DNA of 64,000 nucleotides. It comes from an uncultured Bacteriovoracaceae bacterium. GTDB taxonomy: Bacteria > Bdellovibrionota > Bacteriovoracia > Bacteriovoracales > Bacteriovoracaceae. A program made the translations under genes and the position numbers. The notes below the pieces were generated by a model. The model searched no databases and was not told the DNA's origin. It saw nothing but the letters and a program-made list of their open reading frames with translations. The stretch spans positions 124,001-188,000 of the forward strand of contig CALHBF010000013.1 of NCBI GenBank assembly GCA_937931205.1, written 5' to 3'. Positions 6,944-15,020 of this stretch are shown in pieces (position 1 is the first letter of the stretch; the number at the start of each line of letters is the position of its first letter).

Positions 6944-8542
6944 ATGAGAACAAAGATTATTGCTTTTACTATTTTCCTTCTGATTTTTCCTCTAGGAATT
7001 CTTTTCTATAAGGTAAATTACTTAAACCTTTCTGTTCTTCCTCAGAAAGTCGACGATGCTTGGCATTTGCATTTGACTATCAAGCCTAAAGCAAAAGAGT
7101 CGACTCGTTTTCCTATCCCGAAAACTTATCCTGGAGTAAAAATCACAGGAGAGAAAATTCAGGCCGAGAATGCAGAAATTGTGATTGATAGTCATGCTGA
7201 TGGAAACATTGGAAGATGGACAAAAATAGGAGAAGGCAAAAGTGCTATCCTTTATTCGGCCAAAATCAATATTGATCCAGTTTCAGTTAAAACATTTCAC
7301 AAAGATTACACTCAGGTTTACCCAAAAACATTTCAGAAATATCTAATCGTTCCAACCCTTACTCCGGAAGAATTGGAAGCGATTGAAAGCCTTGAGGGAG
7401 CGATCCTTGAAGGTGATGAGGATAAGACATCTGCGATCAGAAAAATCTTCTACTACGTAGATGAAGAGATCAGAAGAAACTTTGGGGTCACTAAAATTCA
7501 TGAATCACTCTTTACGGGAAATGGTTCTCCTCTCGTAAAAGCGAAGATTTTCAATATCCTTGCTCGCAGACAAAAAGTTCCTTCGCGCATTATTGTGGGA
7601 ATCAGAATGCCGACTCCTCAGGAAGAAGCAACGAAACAAAAGATTCATTTTACTTATACGAACGAAGTTTTTTTGAGCAACAAGTGGATTCCGGTAGATA
7701 CCAACAGAAGTTACTTTGGTATTCGTCCTGAGAACTTTCTTGTTCTTCATCGTAACTATGATGATATTTCTAAGTACCTTTCACGCAAGAATGCTACTTA
7801 CAATATTCAGATCCAGCGTGCAAAGATGAATCGCTTCAATAAGGAAGAGTATCGTAAAGAAGTGGCCAAATCTAATTCTTGGCTTTCAAACTTCAGTCTT
7901 TACCGTCTTCCCCTGCCACTTCAGCAGATGTTCTCAACTATCCTCCTGATCCCTCTGGGTGCTCTTGTTCTTGCTGTAGCAAGAAACTTCTTAGGGATTC
8001 CAACTCTGGGGATTTTTACTCCTATTCTCCTAACGCTCTTTTTTAAAGAGACCTCTTTCGGTTTTGGTCTTCTTTTCTTTGGAGTTGTAGTTGCTATCGG
8101 TATCGTTGAAAGATATGTCCTTGATAAATTCTATCTCTTGGCAGTGCCTCGCTTATCGATCATTCTCACCTTGGTGATTGTCTTCATGATTGGATACACG
8201 CTCTTTACAGTGGATGGCGGATTCTTCTCACAAAAGCATCTGGCATTTTTCCCCATTGTTATTGTTGCAACTAACATTGAAAGACTTTCGATTATGCTCG
8301 CTGAAGAAGGACTGGTTAATACTTCGAAGTCTTTAATTGGTACGATCAGTATTTCGATTCTTGTTTATCTACTATTCTCGATTCCTAGTCTTGAGATTCT
8401 TATGTTCACTAACCCTGAATTATTATTCTCAGTAATCGGAATCTTGATTTTAATTGGTAAATATAAGGGCTACCGAGTTTCTGAATTTTTAAGATTCAGA
8501 GATCTTGTTCGTCAGAAGAAAGCCTTAGAGGAACAAAAGTGA
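6944..8542 (+). CDS. Inactive-transglutaminase domain fused to about seven transmembrane helices
   Basis: 532 residues. One N-terminal membrane helix (about 5-24) is followed by a periplasmic transglutaminase-like domain to about residue 310, then a polytopic C-terminus (about 325-515) with roughly seven helices. The position expected for a catalytic cysteine reads GNGSPLVKAKIFNILARR, with no Cys, so the fold is probably non-catalytic and may bind peptide, as described for this family. The ATG follows the protease stop by three bases. The product likely forms an inner-membrane unit with its two neighbours, acting on a peptide or amide linkage in the periplasm. Confidence 0.82.
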   Translation: MRTKIIAFTIFLLIFPLGILFYKVNYLNLSVLPQKVDDAWHLHLTIKPKAKESTRFPIPKTYPGVKITGEKIQAENAEIVIDSHADGNIGRWTKIGEGKSAILYSAKINIDPVSVKTFHKDYTQVYPKTFQKYLIVPTLTPEELEAIESLEGAILEGDEDKTSAIRKIFYYVDEEIRRNFGVTKIHESLFTGNGSPLVKAKIFNILARRQKVPSRIIVGIRMPTPQEEATKQKIHFTYTNEVFLSNKWIPVDTNRSYFGIRPENFLVLHRNYDDISKYLSRKNATYNIQIQRAKMNRFNKEEYRKEVAKSNSWLSNFSLYRLPLPLQQMFSTILLIPLGALVLAVARNFLGIPTLGIFTPILLTLFFKETSFGFGLLFFGVVVAIGIVERYVLDKFYLLAVPRLSIILTLVIVFMIGYTLFTVDGGFFSQKHLAFFPIVIVATNIERLSIMLAEEGLVNTSKSLIGTISISILVYLLFSIPSLEILMFTNPELLFSVIGILILIGKYKGYRVSEFLRFRDLVRQKKALEEQK

Positions 8543-9495
8543 TTTTTTCCCAGCTTCACCGATTAGGTGTCTTAGGTATTAACAATCGTGTGGGAAGATA
8601 TATTCTTCGCCACAATAAGAGAAAATTTTATCCCTATGTGGATAACAAAGTTCTTACAAGTGAGCTTGCTCATAAGTGGGGAATATCGACTCCTGAAAAC
8701 TACATGGTGATCAAAAACTACGGAACACTCAGAACACTGGATGCTCGTATTGCTCACCTTGATTCTTTTGTTATTAAACCGGCCAAAGGGTCACAAGGTA
8801 ATGGGATTATCGTTATTACTGAAGTGATTAAAAAAGAAGTAAATGGGCAGATTGAAATTCAATGTCGCCGTTCTAATGGAAAGATTATGGAGATTGATGA
8901 AGTAAAACATCATATCTCTGGTATCCTTTCTGGACTTTATTCTTTGGGTGGTCAGAATGATGAGGCCATCATTCAGTCAAAAATTGAAATGCACCCAGTA
9001 TTCAATGATTATTCATACGGCGGTATTCCTGATATTCGAGTGATCGTATTTCAGGGTTATCCAGTCATGAGCATGGTAAGACTTCCTACTAGATCAAGTG
9101 ATGGCCGAGCGAACCTTCATCAAGGTGCTATCGGCGCAGGAATTACATTGGCCACAGGTTTGGTCAATCACGCGGTTATTGGAAAAAAACTAATTACTCA
9201 TCATCCTGATACCGGTAGTGAAATTAAACATCTCGTTCTCCCTCACTGGAGAGAAATTCTTGACCTCTCGGCCAAGTGTTACGATATGGTGGGGCTTGGT
9301 TACTTAGGTGCAGATATTGTGATCACTCCTGATAAAGGGCCAGTGATGCTTGAATTAAACGCCAGACCAGGGCTGGGAATTCAAATTGCCAACCTCTCAG
9401 GCCTAGTCCCTAGATTGGAACTGATAGCAGCTCATGCTCATGAAAAACGAGATTTTAAAGAGAGAGTTGATTTCTCGATGAAGCACTTTATTTAG
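8539..9495 (+). CDS. Alpha-L-glutamate-ligase-like ATP-grasp protein
   Basis: 318 residues of ATP-grasp architecture related to RimK: FVIKPAKGSQGNGIIVI is the lysine/glycine-rich nucleotide loop, GGIPDIRVIVFQGYPV and RLPTRSSDGRANLHQGAIGA are mid-domain substrate and ATP contacts, and PVMLELNARPGLGIQIAN is the metal-binding end. The enzyme should join a carboxylate to an amine, perhaps adding glutamate-like residues to a peptide. It starts with GTG, overlapping the previous stop by four bases, with AGAGG upstream. No membrane helix, so it acts in the cytoplasm. It ends tail-to-tail with the Dus gene (four-base overlap). Confidence 0.85.
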   Translation: MIFSQLHRLGVLGINNRVGRYILRHNKRKFYPYVDNKVLTSELAHKWGISTPENYMVIKNYGTLRTLDARIAHLDSFVIKPAKGSQGNGIIVITEVIKKEVNGQIEIQCRRSNGKIMEIDEVKHHISGILSGLYSLGGQNDEAIIQSKIEMHPVFNDYSYGGIPDIRVIVFQGYPVMSMVRLPTRSSDGRANLHQGAIGAGITLATGLVNHAVIGKKLITHHPDTGSEIKHLVLPHWREILDLSAKCYDMVGLGYLGADIVITPDKGPVMLELNARPGLGIQIANLSGLVPRLELIAAHAHEKRDFKERVDFSMKHFI

Positions 9496-10466
9496 AGCTG
9501 TTCAATAACAGCAAAGAACTCTTTATCAGTTGGGCTAAGAAGAAGTTTTCGACGCAAATTTTCCATCGATTCAGTTGCCAGCATATAACGAGCAAGAGAC
9601 TTCGACTGTTTCATCACTCCACGTGAAGTGATATTTTGCTCTTCCAGCATCGCTCTAAACTCAGTGAAGAAATGTTTCATTTTTTCTAACCGCTCTTTTT
9701 CTTTTTCAAAGAAATTCCCATTTCGATAGTCTTGCGCCATCCAAGGAGATTTGAGCGCTCCACGGGCCACCATTACAGCATGGCATCCAGTTTCTTCAAA
9801 CATACGATTAATGTCGTTGGTCTCCCAAATATCTCCATTACCGACGATAGGAACTTTTGATATCTCAACAGCACGCTTAATATATTTCCAGTTAGCAGGT
9901 TCTTTATAGAGTTGTTCACGGGTTCTTCCATGGACAGTGATAAGCTCTACGCCTTCTTCATTAAGCATATGAATGCATTCTTCGAAGTTCTTATCATCAT
10001 TAAAGCCCACACGGATTTTGGCACTAAAGCGGCCCGTAAAGTTTTCTCTGATTTCGCGAATGAGAGGACGCAGAGGCTTAAGATCTTTTAAAAGAGATGA
10101 GCCACCGCCATGACCGCAAACACGTGCAGCAGGACAGCCAAGGTTGAGATCTAACCAAGGGATTTGTAGTTTCTCAAGGTCACTGACCAGCTCTTTGGTG
10201 AATGCCGTATAGGCAGTAAGAATCTGGTACATAGTCTTGACTTGAATTTGGGGATCAAGAAAGAGTTCTTTACCAAAATGCTTAATGAGATGTTTATTAG
10301 GATAACGACCTGCTGCTGGTGCTCTTAGAAAATCGCAGGCAAGAAAATCCCATTCTGGGTAGAGACGCAGAATAAGCTTTCTGAATGTTTCATCAGTAAT
10401 GCCTTCCAAAGGAGCAAAAAAAACTGAGCCTTTGGGTATAGGTTTTAGGAGGGTGCGAGCATTCAT
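9492..10466 (-). CDS. tRNA-dihydrouridine synthase family protein (DusC-like)
   Basis: 324 residues. FMN-dependent TIM-barrel enzyme that reduces uridine to dihydrouridine in tRNA. Motifs in order: FAPLEGITDETFR, LDLNLGCPAARVCGHGGGSS (catalytic Cys in GCP), KIRVGF, TVHGRTREQLY, IVGNGDIW and AVMVARGALKSPW (phosphate binding). The GHGGGSSLLKD wording is nearer to DusC than to DusA or DusB, so D16-type specificity is possible but not certain. It overlaps yjbQ by four bases and forms an operon with it. Confidence 0.88.
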   Translation of the reverse strand: MNARTLLKPIPKGSVFFAPLEGITDETFRKLILRLYPEWDFLACDFLRAPAAGRYPNKHLIKHFGKELFLDPQIQVKTMYQILTAYTAFTKELVSDLEKLQIPWLDLNLGCPAARVCGHGGGSSLLKDLKPLRPLIREIRENFTGRFSAKIRVGFNDDKNFEECIHMLNEEGVELITVHGRTREQLYKEPANWKYIKRAVEISKVPIVGNGDIWETNDINRMFEETGCHAVMVARGALKSPWMAQDYRNGNFFEKEKERLEKMKHFFTEFRAMLEEQNITSRGVMKQSKSLARYMLATESMENLRRKLLLSPTDKEFFAVIEQL

Positions 10467-10870
10467 ATAAGTGTGATAATGATTTTCCTGGCCCCACCAT
10501 ATTCTCTAAATTCACAAAGGTAAATACCTTGCCATGTACCCAGTAACATTTTTCCATTCTCTACGGGAACAGTGACACTTGGACCGACTAAGATGGATTT
10601 TATGTGGGCGGGCATATCATCTGGCCCTTCAATCGTATGCTTGTAAAAAGGCATATTTTCTGGGGCCAGTTTATCGAAGGCAAGATTCAGGTCATGTCTG
10701 ACAGTTGGATCGGCATTTTCATTAATGGCAAGTCCAGCGGAGGTGTGCTGAATGAAAATATGAGCTAGACCTGTATGATTGTAATCTTTTAATTTTTTCT
10801 CTATCTCAGTGGTGATGAGATGAAAGCCTTTAGGGAATTGGGGGAGAGTGATTTTAATCTGCGAGGTCAT
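10463..10870 (-). CDS. yjbQ: YjbQ/UPF0047 family protein
   Basis: 135 residues, the full length of this small beta-rich family. Signatures visible are HIFIQHTSAGLAINENADP, VRHDL, EGPDDMPAHIKS and LGTWQGIYLCEFR. The conserved His and Asp/Glu residues form a metal or phosphate site. Family members have weak thiamine-phosphate synthase activity and can rescue thiE mutants, but the true role is uncertain. It is transcribed ahead of the dus gene (four-base overlap) and is separated from bfr upstream by a terminator. Confidence 0.9.
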   Translation of the reverse strand: MTSQIKITLPQFPKGFHLITTEIEKKLKDYNHTGLAHIFIQHTSAGLAINENADPTVRHDLNLAFDKLAPENMPFYKHTIEGPDDMPAHIKSILVGPSVTVPVENGKMLLGTWQGIYLCEFREYGGARKIIITLI

Positions 10871-10898
10871 AAAAAAAGAGGGCCCTATTCAGGCCCTT
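10871..10898 (-). terminator. Rho-independent terminator of bfr
   Basis: On the minus strand AGGGCC / GGCCCT pair around a seven-base loop and are followed by C and seven or more T (plus-strand A-tract 10871-10877). The stem contains the bfr stop codon region, so termination occurs immediately after the gene and before yjbQ. Confidence 0.8.
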
Positions 10899-11370
10899 TA
10901 TTTGGATCAATTTGTGATTGCATGAAGTTTTGCAGACCGATGGCCTTGATCAGATCTCTCTGAGTTTCAAGCCAGTCGATGTGATGTTCTTCTGATTTTA
11001 AGATCGAAAGAAATAGATCACGAGTGGCATAATCATGCTCTTCTTCGCAGAGTTTAATGAACTTTTTTAAGTTGGGAACAGCCTCGTATTCAACTTCGAG
11101 ATCAGCTTGAATTACTTCTGGAACAGTTTGTCCCACTCTGATTTTGTTCAAGCGCTGAAGGTTAGGAAGACCTTCAAGAAAAAGAATTCTTTTGATCACT
11201 TGGTCTGCGTGCTTCATCTCGTCGATTGAAGCTTCGTATTCTAGTTTTCCAATCTTCTCGAGGCCCCAATTTTGGAACATACGAGCATGAAGGAAGTATT
11301 GATTAATTGCTGTTAGCTCTTGAGTAAGGACTGTGTTGAGAGCATCAATAATATTAGCTGAACCTTTCAT
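10885..11370 (-). CDS. bfr: Bacterioferritin
   Basis: 161 residues from ATG 11370, chosen because AGAGG lies five bases upstream; a GTG at 11376 is in frame but badly placed. The ferroxidase ligands are intact: Glu18, Glu51, His54, with Glu and His of EEHHIDW in the fourth helix. Met52 next to His54 is the haem ligand expected for a bacterioferritin rather than a ferritin. The 24-mer stores iron as ferric mineral. It has its own promoter and follows bfd, whose product should release the stored iron. Confidence 0.95.
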   Translation of the reverse strand: MKGSANIIDALNTVLTQELTAINQYFLHARMFQNWGLEKIGKLEYEASIDEMKHADQVIKRILFLEGLPNLQRLNKIRVGQTVPEVIQADLEVEYEAVPNLKKFIKLCEEEHDYATRDLFLSILKSEEHHIDWLETQRDLIKAIGLQNFMQSQIDPNKGPE

Positions 11371-11400
11371 ATACACCTCTTTTTAATCGTTCTGCTCCCT

Positions 11401-11429
11401 ATAATAGGTGAGCGACGATGAAGAAGCAA
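11401..11429 (-). promoter_or_regulatory. bfr promoter
   Basis: Minus strand: TTGCTT (11429-11424), 17-base spacer, TATTAT (11406-11401), about 30 bases upstream of the bfr start. It lies in the bfd-bfr gap, so bfr can be expressed separately from bfd. No Fur box was recognised. Confidence 0.55.
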
Positions 11430-11444
11430 AAGAGTTCAACTAAC

Positions 11445-11651
11445 CTAAGAATTGTTTGAAGTATCTTTCATTTCTAAGGGCGATCTAGCTTGTTGCTCAA
11501 GAAGCGCATTAACAGCATCTTCAACGCAAACGCCACAATCACTGCCAACACCTAGACTCTTAAGAATGTCTTTGGCATTCGTCGACATGCGGGTGTTAAC
11601 CGCATCTTGAATCTGTTTTTCTGTGATACCTTTGCAAATACAAATATACAT
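11445..11651 (-). CDS. bfd: Bacterioferritin-associated ferredoxin (Bfd)
   Basis: 68 residues. The four cysteines that hold the 2Fe-2S cluster are Cys4, Cys6, Cys39 and Cys42 (CIC near the start, DCGVC later), the arrangement specific to Bfd. It docks on bacterioferritin and passes electrons to the haem to mobilise iron. The C-terminal 15 residues (Ser/Asn-rich) extend beyond the usual domain. It lies directly upstream of bfr on the same strand. Confidence 0.93.
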   Translation of the reverse strand: MYICICKGITEKQIQDAVNTRMSTNAKDILKSLGVGSDCGVCVEDAVNALLEQQARSPLEMKDTSNNS

Positions 11652-11674
11652 AAAGTGTTCCCTGACTCTTTATT

Positions 11675-11703
11675 AGTATACACGTGTTCGGTAAGTCCAA
11701 CAA
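11675..11703 (-). promoter_or_regulatory. bfd promoter
   Basis: Minus strand: TTGTTG (11703-11698), exact 17-base spacer, TATACT (11680-11675), ending about 24 bases before the bfd ATG. Good spacing and -10 box. An ACACGTGT palindrome lies in the spacer (11680-11687) and could be a regulator site, but no known regulator is implied. Confidence 0.6.
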
Positions 11704-11755
11704 ATGTTTTAGTAAATATTTCATTGTTGGGTGGCGGTAACAGGAAATCAATATC

Positions 11756-12265
11756 TTATCTAGTTCGTAAATAGTGGAGCAGTTTAAAAATGCCTAGGGT
11801 TGAGAGGGACCATTTGAGTTTTTCACTCCAAATCATCTCTTCCAGCTCTTCTGGGCTGAAGGCCTTGATCCCTAGGATCACATCTTCACCATCAGGATTA
11901 GGGAGCTTTTCTTCGCTTAGGCCTTCGGCTGCAAAGAAGTACTGAGCAGAGTTCACGGTGCCAGTAGATTTGAGGTGAAGAATCTGTGTCAGCTTGCGGG
12001 CCTTAAGGCCGATTTCTTCTTGCATTTCTCTTTGAGCATTATCAAGGGGAGTGCCCAGCTCTTCTTCAAGAATACCAGATACTGGTTTGAGACGAATTGT
12101 TGGAGTTTCATGAGGACGTCTTTCTTCAATCAGGAGAATTTTTCCGTCGTCAGTAATAGGAAAGACGATAACCCCATTGGAGAGATAGCAGCGCTCCCAA
12201 ATGACTCCGTTCATTTCTTCTTCAGTAACTTGGATGAATTTTCCTTTATAAACTTCTTTCTGCAT
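11756..12265 (-). CDS. Nudix hydrolase
   Basis: 169 residues. The Nudix helix is present as REMQEEIGL, preceded by the glycine of SGILEEE. The spacing between the glycine and the RExxEE core is slightly longer than the textbook box. LIEERRPHETPTIRLKPVSG resembles the ADP-sugar pyrophosphatase subgroup, so an ADP-ribose-like substrate is plausible. The start at 12265 overlaps the end of the upstream esterase gene by 20 bases, indicating an operon. Confidence 0.85.
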   Translation of the reverse strand: MQKEVYKGKFIQVTEEEMNGVIWERCYLSNGVIVFPITDDGKILLIEERRPHETPTIRLKPVSGILEEELGTPLDNAQREMQEEIGLKARKLTQILHLKSTGTVNSAQYFFAAEGLSEEKLPNPDGEDVILGIKAFSPEELEEMIWSEKLKWSLSTLGIFKLLHYLRTR

Positions 12266-12926
12266 GAAACTTCTCCAGAATGTCAGAAACCTTTTGTCCC
12301 ATGATAGCGCTTACTTCATGTTTTGTATCGGGTAGAGATAGCCATTCTGCATTAGGACTCAGGTGTTTTATTTTATTAAAACTGCTCAGCGAAGATTCAG
12401 GAGAAATGATGTTGTCATCTTCTCCATGAATACCAATAAGCGGAAAATGGAGCTTGTTCTGAATTAAAGTGTCTCTGAATTCACATCCCAGACCAATGAC
12501 AAGTTTTGTGTTCGACTGATCCATTCCTACGAGGGGAGCAAGATAGCCACCTTGAGAAAATCCAATAATAGTGAGAGGAAGACTTTTGGGATTGTACATT
12601 TTTAGAATTTCATCGAGAGCTGCGCGGGACATTTTCTGATCTAAGAAATACTTGCGATTTTTAGCATCATAGAAATACCAGCTGAAGCCATAACTTAGTC
12701 CGAATGCTGATTCCCGCTGAATTGGAAAAGGAGCATTGGGAGCAAGAATAATAGCGTCTTGGGGAAGATAGGGCAGAAGCTTGCGATAAATTCTTTTCCC
12801 TTTCTCTGAAAGGCCATGAAGAAGCAGAATAATACTCTTTGGGTTTTCGGGGATATAGGAAATGAGATCCATCTGAACTAGGGACTTTATCTCTAAACGC
12901 TCTTCATTTTCCTGTAAAATTTTCAC
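12246..12926 (-). CDS. Alpha/beta hydrolase, carboxylesterase/phospholipase family
   Basis: 226 residues of alpha/beta-hydrolase fold. LLHGLSEKG gives the oxyanion region, GFSQGGYLAP holds the nucleophile serine, IHGEDDNIISP the acid, and DTKHEVS the histidine, as in the family of small bacterial carboxylesterases and acyl-protein thioesterases. No signal peptide, so cytoplasmic. The natural ester is not readable from sequence. It is first in a two-gene operon with the Nudix gene. Confidence 0.85.
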   Translation of the reverse strand: MKILQENEERLEIKSLVQMDLISYIPENPKSIILLLHGLSEKGKRIYRKLLPYLPQDAIILAPNAPFPIQRESAFGLSYGFSWYFYDAKNRKYFLDQKMSRAALDEILKMYNPKSLPLTIIGFSQGGYLAPLVGMDQSNTKLVIGLGCEFRDTLIQNKLHFPLIGIHGEDDNIISPESSLSSFNKIKHLSPNAEWLSLPDTKHEVSAIMGQKVSDILEKFHAERSL

Positions 12927-12997
12927 AAAACATCATCCCTTTCCCCGTTCTATCCAGGCTTCCTTTAAAATACCTTTATTCTTTGCAGGAGTCAGTT

Positions 12998-13276
12998 ATG
13001 AATTTTAAGAAGTTTAGAATCATTAATCCCAAGGCCAATTCACTCGATCAAGAAGAGGTTGATATCTTATTCAATATCGATCACGTGATTTCAGTAAAGC
13101 CTATTCGTATTGTGAAGAATGACCAGATCATTAATGGCTTTTGGATCAGAACGACTAATGGAAAAAAATACCGCGCCTCTCAGATTCCAGCGGAGTTACT
13201 TGACCTACTTGGTGAAGAATACCAAGGTCGAGTAAACATTGGCATGGATATGGATGAGCAACCGATTCATCAATAA
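12998..13276 (+). CDS. Conserved-looking small hypothetical protein
   Basis: 92 residues from ATG 12998, which has AGGAG six bases upstream; a TTG five codons earlier is less likely. The product is soluble, with predicted short strands (HVISVKPIRIV, GFWIRTTNGKKY) and an acidic, Met/Asp-rich C-terminus (GMDMDEQ). The pattern of a basic strand pair followed by a helix (ELLDLLGEEY) could be a small DNA- or ligand-binding fold such as LytTR-like, but I cannot support that. Function unknown. Confidence 0.7.
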   Translation: MNFKKFRIINPKANSLDQEEVDILFNIDHVISVKPIRIVKNDQIINGFWIRTTNGKKYRASQIPAELLDLLGEEYQGRVNIGMDMDEQPIHQ

Positions 13277-13289
13277 TTACTAAACCCCA

Positions 13290-13324
13290 GATCACCTTAA
13301 GGCGATAAGTCCCTTGAGGTGATC
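13290..13324 (+). promoter_or_regulatory. 13-bp hairpin burying the ribosome binding site of the next gene
   Basis: Arms 13290-13302 and 13312-13324 pair over 13 positions with one G-U and a nine-base loop. The 3' arm contains GAGGTGATC, which includes the only Shine-Dalgarno of the gene starting at 13327. There is no T-tract, so this is a poor terminator and a good candidate for translational control. Confidence 0.6.
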
Positions 13325-13326
13325 TT

Positions 13327-13833
13327 ATGCTAAATTTCATTACACGGTTTTTTTCAGTTAATCCCACTGCGAAAGCTCAGCGCGAACAATTCAAAAGCTA
13401 TTTCTTCTCGATGCCTGAACATCAGTGGTTTAATGAATTAACCAAAGATCATTTTGAAAAATTAATCACTCATCTACCAGTAGGCGTTCTTACTCATTTG
13501 ATGACAAAAGAGCCTCTGCATTTTGTTCCTGTTCGCGATTTCTCTCCTGAGAATGATCGTCGTTCTTGTATTGTGATCTTTCCTGAATTTGAAAAGCTTC
13601 TTAAGAGTAATTCTCCAGCAGCTGTTGCCTTTGCCGCACAGGAAGTGGCCCTGCTACTGCTTGAAGCGGAAGAGCCAGAAATGGATGAACTGACCCGCGA
13701 ACTGGAAGCTGATAAATTTGTGGCCGATCTTGGATTCACCTTTGAGTTAGAAGAGCTGCTCTTTATGCTTGATGAGTCGGTGGAGAAAAGATTGCGATTG
13801 AGTTATCTTACTTGTCATCATTTTTCGAATTAA
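13327..13833 (+). CDS. Hypothetical protein behind an RBS-sequestering hairpin
   Basis: 168 residues, soluble and acidic. The ATG at 13327 follows an AGGTG six bases upstream that is locked in the preceding hairpin. The region AAQEVALLLLEAEEPEMDEL followed by ELEADKFVADLG faintly resembles the helix and EAD motif of M48-type metallopeptidases, but no HExxH is present, so any protease role is doubtful. No signal peptide. It ends tail-to-tail with the gene at 13830. Confidence 0.65.
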   Translation: MLNFITRFFSVNPTAKAQREQFKSYFFSMPEHQWFNELTKDHFEKLITHLPVGVLTHLMTKEPLHFVPVRDFSPENDRRSCIVIFPEFEKLLKSNSPAAVAFAAQEVALLLLEAEEPEMDELTRELEADKFVADLGFTFELEELLFMLDESVEKRLRLSYLTCHHFSN

Positions 13834-14624
13834 AACATAAAATTAATAATTTCAAGTTTAATTGGTACTGAATTTAGTTTTTTTTGCTCGTTGATTTTTA
13901 AGCTTGAATTATACCTTTTAGCGGTTTCATAACCAGCATAGATGCTGGAGAAGTAAAAGGTTGATCCGACGATTGCAGAAGCATATCCCATTGCCTTTTC
14001 ATTATTGTTAAATGCCATAATAGAAATTGTTGCGAAGAAACTATTGAGGATGAACGAACTAATTCCTGATGATGTTTTACCTGCATAAATTTGTCCCAGA
14101 CCAGGAATAATCCCCAGCGCTAGTGCAAGGTTTTCATTTTTTAAATGCAATTTGGATGAGTCTTTTTCAATTTCATTTATCTGCTTACATACATCCGATG
14201 TGCATGGAGGTAACTCCTTGTTAGATTCACTATAAGCTTTAAATAAGTATTTGTTTTCGATTGGAGCTGAGGTTTTTTGAATCAGTTCAAAAGCTTTCGA
14301 ATAATGCTTCATTAAGAAAGATGCTTCAGCACGAAGTAAAGTAGGATCAGTATCGTTTAGATTTTTTTTATAGATTTTGATTAGTCTTTCAACTTGAATA
14401 TCGAAGTTCTCGTAATCTTCTGCATCAGAGTGAATACGGAGTATGTTTTTTTGAGCCTTGAATCCAGTATCTTGATAACGATTTTGAAATTCGATTTCCT
14501 TATATATGGTCAATGCCCTAAAGAGATCTCCTTGTCCAATAAGGTCTTCAGCAAAGTCGAAACTAGTTTTTGCAGAAGCTGAGAAAATAAGACTGGTCGC
14601 AAGTAAAATAAAAAGAAACTTCAT
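13830..14624 (-). CDS. Secreted/membrane protein with TPR-like N-terminus and TM2-like C-terminus
   Basis: 264 residues. Signal peptide (FSASA, about residue 18), then a helical region of about 130 residues resembling tetratricopeptide repeats (GDLFRALTIYKEIE, HYSKAFELI). The C-terminus has GIIPGLGQIYAGKTSSG followed by two hydrophobic helices, close to the TM2-type motif (P-G-x-GQ-x-Y-x-G). It is third in an operon after the PEGA lipoprotein and the YidD-like gene. A role in the envelope is likely; the exact function is unknown. Confidence 0.7.
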   Translation of the reverse strand: MKFLFILLATSLIFSASAKTSFDFAEDLIGQGDLFRALTIYKEIEFQNRYQDTGFKAQKNILRIHSDAEDYENFDIQVERLIKIYKKNLNDTDPTLLRAEASFLMKHYSKAFELIQKTSAPIENKYLFKAYSESNKELPPCTSDVCKQINEIEKDSSKLHLKNENLALALGIIPGLGQIYAGKTSSGISSFILNSFFATISIMAFNNNEKAMGYASAIVGSTFYFSSIYAGYETAKRYNSSLKINEQKKLNSVPIKLEIINFMF

Positions 14625-14627
14625 TAT

Positions 14628-15020
14628 TCACCAATTAAAAATAGAGTCTTTAACAATCATAAAGTTATCATTATTAACAGTCGCTTTAAGAGTTCCAAAC
14701 AAATTGTCGTGACTCATCTGAGCTCGCGCAAAGCTAAAAATAATTCCTTTAGGGAGTCCATACTGCTTAGATGCTTCGATAAGAAATCTACTGCATGTTG
14801 GCTCAAATCGACATTTTCTTTCTGAAGATCCACGTACAGCAAGTCTATATGCAATGAAAGTAGGTTCCAAGTCATAATCATTTTTATGACTATGACTTGG
14901 TTGTCGACATTCAGGCTTCATAAGATTTTTTGAATTTAAGCAAGGAGCACTGAATACATTTAAAGGTAAAAAAATAATCAGTAGGCTACTAAGCCTACTG
15001 ATAGATTGCTGTTTTACCAT
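14628..15020 (-). CDS. YidD-like protein with an N-terminal signal sequence
   Basis: 130 residues. The core CRFEPTCSRFLIEASKQYGLPKGIIFSFAR matches the YidD 'membrane protein insertion efficiency factor' family (normally CRFxPTCSxYxxEAIxxxG and an arginine helix); the string is given here in parts: CRFEPTCSRF, EASKQYGLPKG, FSFARA. Ordinary YidD is a cytoplasmic-face membrane protein of about 70-85 residues. This one has a hydrophobic N-terminal segment ending FSAPC and a His/Cys-containing insert, so it appears exported. The usual rnpA-yidC context is absent; instead it sits between PEGA and TM2-like genes. Its start overlaps the PEGA gene by 26 bases. Confidence 0.72.
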   Translation of the reverse strand: MVKQQSISRLSSLLIIFLPLNVFSAPCLNSKNLMKPECRQPSHSHKNDYDLEPTFIAYRLAVRGSSERKCRFEPTCSRFLIEASKQYGLPKGIIFSFARAQMSHDNLFGTLKATVNNDNFMIVKDSIFNW

